Assembly: GCA_964468745.1 (NCBI GenBank)
Contig: CAYXVY010000053.1
Location: 1 to 5,590, forward strand
Length of the DNA stretch: 5,590 nt
Direction: 5' to 3'
Source: JACPRB01 sp964468745
GTDB taxonomy: Bacteria > Planctomycetota > MHYJ01 > JACPRB01
Numbering within the stretch: the first letter of the stretch is position 1; every line of letters begins with the position of its first letter. Under the pieces are notes generated by a model. That model did not search any database, was not told the origin of the DNA, and saw only the letters and a program-made list of their open reading frames with translations. The position numbers and the translations under genes are program-made. Shown here in pieces: positions 1 to 4,318 of the stretch.

Positions 1-481
1 TCTGCTCGAGGTACTTGCGGATCACGTCCACGTTCGTCTCGCTCACGACATAGAGCTCGGCCGATTCGGCACCGAGCCGCTGCGCGCGCAGCTTCGTCTG
101 CATCACGGACTCTTCGCTTGAGACGTAGAGGACGCGCTTCCCCTGCGCCGCGACACGCTGGCACATCTGGAGGATGAGCGTCGACTTCCCGATCCCCGGG
201 TCGCCGCCGATGAGATTCACCGAGCCGATCACGACGCCGCCGCCCAGCACCCGGTCCAGCTCGGCGATCCCGACCTGGATTCGCGGACGCTCCACGGGCT
301 GCACGTCGGTGATCGCAATGGGGCGCTCGTCCGAGAGGAACGGGCGCCGCGCCGACGCCTCCGGTCGCTCGATCTCCTCGACCATCGTGTTGAACTCGTT
401 GCACTCGGGACACTTCCCGAGCCACTTCAGCGCATTGTGCCCGCAGCTCTGGCAGACATACGCCATCTTGGTCCTGGCCAT
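1..481 (-). CDS. radA: DNA repair protein RadA (Sms), N-terminal part, cut by the left window edge
   Basis: RadA/Sms is a RecA-related ATPase that acts in recombinational repair by promoting branch migration. My translation of the minus strand gives 160 codons before the window ends. Residues 10-27 form the family's four-cysteine zinc finger (C10, C13, C24, C27, with WLGKCPEC). Residues 70-82 read VGIAELDRVLGGG, the usual start of the RecA-like core, and residues 92-101 are the Walker A loop GGDPGIGKST. VLYVSSEES follows, as in other RadA proteins. The ATG at 481 is chosen because MARTKMAYVCQSCG matches the usual RadA N-terminus; the in-frame ATG at 466 would leave too little before the zinc finger. 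The KNRFG motif and the Lon-like C-terminal domain lie outside the window. The gene follows the TPR gene after 106 nt of repeat-rich sequence. A GAGG just upstream of the ATG could serve as ribosome binding site. Confidence 0.96.
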   Translation of the reverse strand, partial: MARTKMAYVCQSCGHNALKWLGKCPECNEFNTMVEEIERPEASARRPFLSDERPIAITDVQPVERPRIQVGIAELDRVLGGGVVIGSVNLIGGDPGIGKSTLILQMCQRVAAQGKRVLYVSSEESVMQTKLRAQRLGAESAELYVVSETNVDVIRKYLEQ

Positions 482-593
482 CAGCCCTCAGCTTTCACCT
501 GTCAGCCATCTGCTGTCAGCTTGGCACACATTAGACCATGCCCCTGTGTCATGCGGGGTCACATGCGGATCAGCTGAGAGCTGAACGCTACGG
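479..593. repeat. Inverted heptad-repeat element between the TPR gene and radA
   Basis: On the minus strand, positions 520 to 479 divide exactly into six 7-nt units: GCTGACA, GCAGATG, GCTGACA, GGTGAAA, GCTGAGG, GCTGATG. The last unit contains the radA start codon. On the plus strand, 573-586 holds GCTGAGA and GCTGAAC, and a third degenerate unit, GCTACGG (587-593), overlaps the TPR gene's stop codon. The two arrays face each other; AGCTGAG at 572-578 pairs with CTCAGCT at 487-493. The core between them (521-572) holds CCCC(541-544)/GGGG(555-558) and a repeated CATGCGG. I see no reading frame in it. A related array lies at 2913-2947. The period is read directly; the origin of the element is unknown to me. 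Confidence 0.75.
530..538 (-). promoter_or_regulatory. Possible extended -10 promoter for radA
   Basis: The minus strand reads TGGTCTAAT, which fits an extended -10 element (TGn followed by TCTAAT, 5 of 6 matches to TATAAT). No good -35 lies at 16-18 nt. Transcription would begin near 523, so the 42-nt leader would consist almost wholly of the heptad array. The match is short, and this could equally be part of the repeat element. Confidence 0.3.
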
Positions 594-1013
594 TTGCCGC
601 TTTCCCCACTTCCGATCGAGCAGCTTCTTGAAACGCGGATCGCGACGGACGTTGTTCAGATCCCTGTCCGTCATCATGTGATTGAAGTCCCGATACCCGA
701 GCTTCATCGACTGCGAAAGCGCGTCGATCGCCTCGTCCACCATGGACAGGTTCGAATAGCTGCACGCCAGGTTGTAGAACGCGACCGAACTCTTGGGCGC
801 GAGCTCCGTCAGGCGCAGATCCACCGGCAGCGATTCCTCGTGCCGGCCCGCGCGCGTAAGCGCCGCCCCCAGTATCTCCAGCGCGACGAGATGCTTCGAC
901 TGTACGTCGAGCAGCGCCTGTGAGACACCGATCTCGAACCGATTGAAGATCCGGTCCGCGACTTTCCGACTGACCTTGATGAACTTGTCGCTCGACGGCT
1001 TCTTGCTTGCCAT
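588..1013 (-). CDS. Small tetratricopeptide-repeat (TPR) protein, 141 aa
   Basis: TPR proteins are helical scaffolds for protein binding; the partner cannot be told from the sequence. About two TPR units are visible. Residues 40-73 include ALEILGAALTRAGRHEES, and residues 74-107 include AFYNLACSYSNLSMVDEAID. The C-terminal stretch, residues 108-137 with DRDLNNVRRDPRFKKLL, is the half-repeat that often closes bacterial TPR proteins ('asp-leu ... arg-asp-pro-arg-phe'). The N-terminus is lysine-rich with no signal peptide, so the protein is probably cytoplasmic. The frame is open to 1064, but the ATG at 1013 is preferred because a promoter sits just upstream of it (1024-1052) and the extra 17 residues would lie over that promoter. 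No Shine-Dalgarno is seen. Its function is unknown; placement between rdgB and radA gives no clear hint. Confidence 0.85.
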   Translation of the reverse strand: MASKKPSSDKFIKVSRKVADRIFNRFEIGVSQALLDVQSKHLVALEILGAALTRAGRHEESLPVDLRLTELAPKSSVAFYNLACSYSNLSMVDEAIDALSQSMKLGYRDFNHMMTDRDLNNVRRDPRFKKLLDRKWGKRQP

Positions 1014-1023
1014 CTCTACTTCG

Positions 1024-1052
1024 AATCTATGCCGCCCCCATGCACAAGTCAA
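1024..1052 (-). promoter_or_regulatory. Sigma70-type promoter of the TPR gene
   Basis: The minus strand has TTGACT (1047-1052), a 17-nt spacer and TAGATT (1024-1029), followed by only 10 nt before the ATG at 1013. An A at 1017 sits at the expected +1, giving a 4-nt leader. The whole promoter fits the 52-nt gap after the rdgB stop. The geometry is the same as that of the rplM promoter. Confidence 0.6.
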
Positions 1053-1065
1053 GCGGCTCCTCAAG

Positions 1066-1692
1066 TCAGCGCAGTTTGGGAAGATCGAGACGCTTCAGCA
1101 GCGGCTCGAGCGACTCACGCATCCGGGCGAGCGCCACGGCACGGTGCGAGATCCGGTTCTTGATCTCCAGCCCGAGTTCCGCCATCGTCTTGCCGAATTC
1201 CGGAACGATGAAAAGCGGGTCGTACCCGAAACCGGCGTCGCCCCGGTATTCGCGGCCGATCACCCCCTCGCACGTCCCCTCCGCCTCCGCGAGCACGCGG
1301 CCCTCCGGATCGGCGACGACGACCACCGCGCGATACCGCGCGCCGCGCTTGTCCTCGGGAATGGCGTCGAGCTCCATCAGCAGTTTTTCATTGTTCGACG
1401 CGTCCGTCGCCTTCTCGCCGCTGTAGCGCGCCGAGTGAATGCCCGGGCGGCCGTTCAGCGCGTCGACCTCGAGGCCCGAGTCGTCCGACAGCGCGAGCTG
1501 CCCCGTGGCGCGCGCAAAGGCGATCGCTTTCTTCCGCGCGTTCTCCGAGTACGAGGTGCCGTCCTCGTGGATCTCGGGTGCCGACGCGTAATCGGCGAGG
1601 CACGTGAGATGCGCGGGCAGTTCCGCGAAGATCTGTCGAATCTCGACCACCTTCCCCTTGTTGCGCGAGGCTATGACGATTTCGCGTGTCAC
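1066..1692 (-). CDS. rdgB: RdgB/HAM1 family XTP/dITP pyrophosphatase
   Basis: This enzyme hydrolyses non-canonical purine nucleotides (dITP, XTP, ITP) to monophosphate and pyrophosphate, cleaning the nucleotide pool in the cytoplasm. The 208 residues match the family's usual length of about 200. Visible motifs are IVIASRNKGKV (5-15; the SxNxxK substrate loop), SDDSGLEVDALNGRPG (69-84), the following HSARYSG (86-92), GFGYDPLF (154-161), and KTMAEL plus EIKNRISHRA (168-185). The start is the GTG at 1692, since no ATG lies near and the conserved N-terminal strand begins four residues later. This start overlaps the dapL stop as GTGA, so translation is probably coupled; I see no clear Shine-Dalgarno. 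The frame is open far upstream, but that part is a shadow of dapL. Confidence 0.95.
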   Translation of the reverse strand: MTREIVIASRNKGKVVEIRQIFAELPAHLTCLADYASAPEIHEDGTSYSENARKKAIAFARATGQLALSDDSGLEVDALNGRPGIHSARYSGEKATDASNNEKLLMELDAIPEDKRGARYRAVVVVADPEGRVLAEAEGTCEGVIGREYRGDAGFGYDPLFIVPEFGKTMAELGLEIKNRISHRAVALARMRESLEPLLKRLDLPKLR

Positions 1693-2855
1693 AGTTTCAA
1701 TTTCGAAAGGCGATTCACGGCTTCCTGGACACGATCCTCGGTCACCGTGAGCGCGACGCGCATGAATCCCTCGGCCGCCTGTCCGAAGCCGGAGCCCGGC
1801 AGCATGATGACGTTCGCTTCCTCGAGCACACGGTTGGCGAACTCCATCGACGGCATGCCCTGCTTCGGAACTTCGTACCAGATGTAGAGGCCGGCCTTCG
1901 GCGACGGCACGTCCCAGCCGATCTTCCGGCAGCCGTCGACGAAGAGGTCGCGGCGCCGGCGATACATGTCGCGGATCGACTTCATGTCGCCCGTTCCCTC
2001 GGTCAGCACTTTCGCGACCGCGCGCTGGAAGCCCATGAACTGGCCGCTGTCGCAGTTCGCCTTGAAGCCGCGGATCGTCTCGACGACCCCCGCGTTGCCG
2101 CACGCCCACGCGACACGCCAGCCGGCCATCGAGAACGTCTTCGTCATCGAGTGGACGGCGATGCCGACATCCTTCGCGCCCGGCACTTCGAGGAACGAGC
2201 TCGGCGCCTCCTCGTAGTAGAGCTCCGCGTACGCCTCGTCGCTCACGACGAGCGTCCCGTACTTGTTCGCGAAGTCGAGGCACTTCTTGTAGAAGTCCTT
2301 CGTCGCCGTCGCGCCGGTCGGATTGTTGGGGTAGTTCACGTACAGGATCTTCGCGCGGCGCGCGACGTCGGCGGGAATCGCGTCGAGATCCGGCAGGAAG
2401 CCGTTCGACTTCTTGAGCGGCATGACGTACGGCTCGCACAGCGCGAAGATCGCGCCCGAGCGGTACGGCGGATAGCCGGGCTCGGGCAGCAGCACGACGT
2501 CGCCGGGATTCGTCAGCGCGAGCGGCAGGTGCGCGATCAACTCCTTCGAGCCAACGCCGAGGCAGACTTCCTTCTGCTCCAGCGCGAGGCTGTAGCGCTT
2601 CTTCATGAAGGCGCAGACGGCGGCGCGGAACTCGTCGGTCCCCTGGCTCGACGAATACTGGTGCATGCCGGGCTCATTCAGGGCGGCGGTCATCGTCTCG
2701 AGCAGCAGCCGCGGCGGCGACTGGTCGGGATCGCCGATGCCGAGGTTGACGATGTCCTTCCCCTGCTTTTCCAGCACGGCGCGCTTGCGCTCGAACTCGG
2801 CGAACAGATAGGGCGGCAGCCTCTTCAAGCGGTCCGAAGGGGCGAAGGTGGACAT
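1689..2855 (-). CDS. dapL: PLP-dependent aminotransferase, likely LL-diaminopimelate aminotransferase
   Basis: DapL converts tetrahydrodipicolinate directly to LL-diaminopimelate with glutamate as donor, in lysine and peptidoglycan synthesis. The 388-residue protein is a fold-type I, class I/II aminotransferase. It has LPPYLFAEFERK (13-24) and LGIGDPDQSPP (38-48) at the N-terminus, PGYPPY (126-131), NYPNNPTGA (174-182), SDEAYAEL (205-212; D206 and Y209 contact PLP), HSMTKTFSMAGWR (235-247) with the predicted Schiff-base lysine K239, and R366 for the substrate carboxylate. The opening LPPYLFAE, NGFLPDLDAIP and SFLEVPGAKDVGI are phrases I associate with DapL rather than aspartate aminotransferase. 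The ATG at 2855 has GGAG nine bases upstream. It follows rpsI after 92 nt and overlaps rdgB. A related transaminase with another substrate (e.g. AlaC- or DapC-like) remains possible. Confidence 0.85.
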   Translation of the reverse strand: MSTFAPSDRLKRLPPYLFAEFERKRAVLEKQGKDIVNLGIGDPDQSPPRLLLETMTAALNEPGMHQYSSSQGTDEFRAAVCAFMKKRYSLALEQKEVCLGVGSKELIAHLPLALTNPGDVVLLPEPGYPPYRSGAIFALCEPYVMPLKKSNGFLPDLDAIPADVARRAKILYVNYPNNPTGATATKDFYKKCLDFANKYGTLVVSDEAYAELYYEEAPSSFLEVPGAKDVGIAVHSMTKTFSMAGWRVAWACGNAGVVETIRGFKANCDSGQFMGFQRAVAKVLTEGTGDMKSIRDMYRRRRDLFVDGCRKIGWDVPSPKAGLYIWYEVPKQGMPSMEFANRVLEEANVIMLPGSGFGQAAEGFMRVALTVTEDRVQEAVNRLSKLKL

Positions 2856-2864
2856 CGTGCGATT

Positions 2865-2868
2865 CTCC
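2865..2868 (-). promoter_or_regulatory. Shine-Dalgarno site of dapL
   Basis: GGAG on the minus strand lies 9 nt before the ATG at 2855 and supports that start. It contrasts with the missing sites at the TPR gene, rplM and guaB, and suggests dapL is read from a longer message, perhaps the rplM-rpsI transcript. Confidence 0.65.
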
Positions 2869-2878
2869 GTCCGGGGTG

Positions 2879-2921
2879 GCTCTCAGCGATCGGCTGGGTC
2901 GACAGTTACGCCGCTGAGAGC
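2879..2921. repeat. 10-bp inverted repeat downstream of rpsI
   Basis: GCTCTCAGCG (2879-2888) and CGCTGAGAGC (2912-2921) are perfect reverse complements around a 23-nt loop. In the message leaving rpsI this could fold into a hairpin. There is no U-tract after it, so it is a poor intrinsic terminator. The right arm is the first unit of the heptad array at 2913-2947. Confidence 0.65.
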
Positions 2922-2947
2922 TGACCGCTGACAGCTGCCCGCTGTTT
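2913..2947. repeat. Five tandem GCTGNNN heptads abutting the rpsI stop
   Basis: Plus-strand units are GCTGAGA, GCTGACC, GCTGACA, GCTGCCC and GCTGTTT, exactly 7 nt apart with no gap. The next base is the first base of the rpsI stop codon complement (2948-2950). The same motif and period appear at 479-593. Confidence 0.8.
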
Positions 2948-3358
2948 CTAGCGCTTCGAGTACTGAACGCCGCGACGGGCGCCGCGCAGGCCGTACTTCT
3001 TGCGTTCCTTCATGCGCGGATCGCGCGTGAGCAGCCCTTCCTCGCGCAGCTTCGGCTCCGTCGTCTGGTCGATGACCTTCAGCGCGCGCGCGAGACCGAG
3101 TCGGACGGCTCCGGCCTGGCCGGTGATGCCGCCGCCGGTGCACGTGATGAAGAAGTCGTACCGCCCCTGCGACTTCGTCACAAAGAGCGGCTCCAGCGCG
3201 ATGTTGCGGTCCTGCTCCGACGCGAAATACTTGTCGATCGGGAGTTTGTTGATCGTGACGATCCCCGTGCCCTTCGAGAGCCGGACTCGAGCGACCGCCG
3301 TCTTGCGGCGACCGGTCGTCCAGAGGAATTCCTTCGCGGCGGGCTTTGGATCAGGCAT
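2948..3358 (-). CDS. rpsI: 30S ribosomal protein S9 (uS9)
   Basis: S9 binds 16S rRNA in the head of the small subunit, and its C-terminal tail reaches the P-site tRNA. The 136 residues are a normal length. TTGRRKTAVARVRL (14-27) is the conserved start of the fold. GGGITGQAGAVRLGLARAL (75-93) is the S9 signature. KKYGLRGARRGVQYSKR (120-136) is the basic tail ending in the invariant Ser-Lys-Arg. The ATG at 3358 lies inside the end of rplM (8-nt overlap) and has AAGGAG 10 nt upstream, so the two genes form the classical L13-S9 pair. The stop codon touches the heptad array at 2913-2947. Confidence 0.98.
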   Translation of the reverse strand: MPDPKPAAKEFLWTTGRRKTAVARVRLSKGTGIVTINKLPIDKYFASEQDRNIALEPLFVTKSQGRYDFFITCTGGGITGQAGAVRLGLARALKVIDQTTEPKLREEGLLTRDPRMKERKKYGLRGARRGVQYSKR

Positions 3359-3800
3359 CGAGCTTCAACTCCTTCGGCTGCTGCGCCACGTGCGGGTGCT
3401 TCGTCCCTTTGTAGCAGTTCAGCTTGAAGATCATGCGGCGGCCCAAGCCGTGCCGCGGCAGCATATCGACGACCGCGTGCCGGACGACCTCGCCGGGGCT
3501 CTTCGCGAACCACGTGGCGAACGGCAGTTCGATCTGTCCGCCCGGGTATCCGGAGAACCGCTTGTAGACTTTCTTGAGCGCCTTCTTGCCCGTCAGACGG
3601 ACCTTGTCGCAATTGATGATGACGACGTGATCGCCCGTATCGAGGAACGGCGTGTAGGTCGGCTTGTGCTTGCCCATCAGGATCATCGCGATCCGCGTGG
3701 CCATGCGGCCGAGCGTCTGGTTGGTCGCGTCGACGATCCACCATTCCTTCTTGAAGGTCTTGGCGCTCGCGACGTACGACTTCTGCAGGGTGCCTCGCAT
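3351..3800 (-). CDS. rplM: 50S ribosomal protein L13 (uL13)
   Basis: L13 is an early-assembly 23S rRNA-binding protein of the large subunit. From the ATG at 3800 the protein has 149 residues, close to the usual 140-150. It shows WWIVDATNQTLGRMAT (20-35), GKHKPTYTP (43-51), GDHVVIINCDKVRLTGKK (56-73), the YPGG turn (85-88) and DMLPRHGLGRRM with the following KGTKHPH (112-137). The frame stays open up to 3890, but that extension is a translation of the promoter and of the hexamer repeat, so it is rejected. No Shine-Dalgarno precedes the ATG; a strong promoter ends only 10 nt upstream, which predicts a nearly leaderless mRNA. It overlaps rpsI by 8 nt. Confidence 0.98.
   Translation of the reverse strand: MRGTLQKSYVASAKTFKKEWWIVDATNQTLGRMATRIAMILMGKHKPTYTPFLDTGDHVVIINCDKVRLTGKKALKKVYKRFSGYPGGQIELPFATWFAKSPGEVVRHAVVDMLPRHGLGRRMIFKLNCYKGTKHPHVAQQPKELKLDA
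3369..3374 (-). promoter_or_regulatory. Shine-Dalgarno site of rpsI
   Basis: AAGGAG lies on the minus strand within the 3' end of rplM, 10 nt before the rpsI ATG. It is the strongest ribosome binding site in the window and confirms that this organism uses the canonical anti-Shine-Dalgarno for downstream genes. Confidence 0.8.
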
Positions 3801-3810
3801 AGGGACGAGG

Positions 3811-3839
3811 ACTATAGCCAGACGCTCCGGCGGAGTCAA
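3811..3839 (-). promoter_or_regulatory. Strong sigma70-type promoter of rplM-rpsI
   Basis: The minus strand has TTGACT (3834-3839), a 17-nt spacer and TATAGT (3811-3816); each box matches the consensus at 5 of 6 positions with ideal spacing. Only 10 nt separate the -10 from the rplM ATG at 3800. The standard +1 would fall near 3804; purine choices are G at 3806 or the A of the ATG. The leader is therefore 0 to 6 nt. Confidence 0.75.
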
Positions 3840-3850
3840 GAACCCGACCC

Positions 3851-3989
3851 CGAATCCCGATCCCAATCCCGATCCCGATCTGCGCGGCACCCTTCCTCGT
3901 ACGCCGTTCCTGGCGGGCCACCGATTACAACGTGGGCTTCGGAGATAAACCGGCCTCCTGATCGGGATCGGGATCGGGATTGGGATCGG
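3851..3989. repeat. Hexamer-based inverted repeat between the membrane-protein gene and rplM
   Basis: The right arm consists of GATCGG, GATCGG, GATCGG, GATTGG, GATCGG (3960-3989). The left arm is built from the complementary GATCCC units (3853-3880). A perfect 22-bp complement pairs 3859-3880 with 3966-3987, including the single variant unit (AATCCC opposite GATTGG). The loop between is 85 nt. The right arm starts 3 nt from the stop of the 107-aa gene, and the left arm ends about 12 nt from the rplM -35 box. It contains at least seven GATC sites. It could work as a processing or termination hairpin or be a miniature mobile repeat; the sequence does not decide. Confidence 0.8.
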
Positions 3990-3992
3990 GGA

Positions 3993-4316
3993 CTACGATC
4001 CCGCGGCCGCGACGCGGGCGCGGCGGTCCCACTCGGCAACCAGAGCGCCGACGGTGAGTGCGAATCCGATCCCGTACGCGATCAGGTCGTGTCGCGCGAA
4101 GCCGGCCGCCGTCCAGACAATGCCGAACGCCGCGACGATCAACGCCGACAGCGCGTGGGTGAACGCAATCGGAAGCGGCTTGGGCTCGCGCGGGCCGAGC
4201 ACCCCCGCGGGAATCCGCACGGGATCGGTGTGAACGACGGGCGACGCGTCGAAGGCGGCGCTTTCAAATTCTTCGAGCAGCCGCCGTTTGTCGAGCCCGC
4301 TGTCTTCGTCCTCCAC
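3993..4316 (-). CDS. Small membrane protein with two predicted helices, 107 aa
   Basis: I do not recognise a family. The N-terminal 20 residues are acidic and charged (MEDEDSGLDKRRLLEEFE). Two hydrophobic segments, about residues 51-73 (THALSALIVAAFGIVWTAAG) and 76-94 (DLIAYGIGFALTVGALVAE), are joined by a short charged turn (FARHD). The protein ends in a basic WDRRAR stretch. This predicts a hairpin in the inner membrane with both ends in the cytoplasm. The start is the GTG at 4316, 2 nt after the stop of the lipoprotein gene, so the two genes are probably co-transcribed and translationally coupled. A purine-rich stretch (AAAGGA) lies in the end of the upstream gene. Its function is unknown. 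The hexamer repeat begins right after its stop codon. Confidence 0.75.
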   Translation of the reverse strand: MEDEDSGLDKRRLLEEFESAAFDASPVVHTDPVRIPAGVLGPREPKPLPIAFTHALSALIVAAFGIVWTAAGFARHDLIAYGIGFALTVGALVAEWDRRARVAAAGS

Positions 4317-4318
4317 GC

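Noticed and set aside
541..558. CCCC/GGGG palindrome as an intrinsic terminator of the TPR gene
   Set aside because: The stem is only 4 bp with a 10-nt loop and no U-tract on either strand.
479..593. CRISPR array
   Set aside because: The repeats are 7 nt with no spacers of constant length and no cas genes nearby.
1693..2439. Upstream extension of the rdgB frame
   Set aside because: It is an out-of-frame reading of dapL. RdgB homology begins at the GTG at 1692.
1686..2924. 412-codon open frame on the plus strand
   Set aside because: It lies antisense to dapL, whose motifs and length are fully convincing. The translation is rich in Arg, Ala and Val with no domain signature, as expected for the shadow of a GC-rich gene.
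3801..3890. N-terminal extension of rplM to an ATG at 3890
   Set aside because: The extra 30 residues are the hexamer repeat and the promoter read as protein (Gly-Ser rich). L13 proteins do not have such an extension, and the promoter lies inside it.
3881..3962. Possible gene remnant in the loop of the hexamer repeat (plus strand, ending SWRATDYNVGFGDKPAS then stop)
   Set aside because: The phrase faintly recalls the C-terminus of formylglycine-generating-enzyme-like domains, but it is under 30 residues and lacks the expected Arg/Gly signature. Too short to support.
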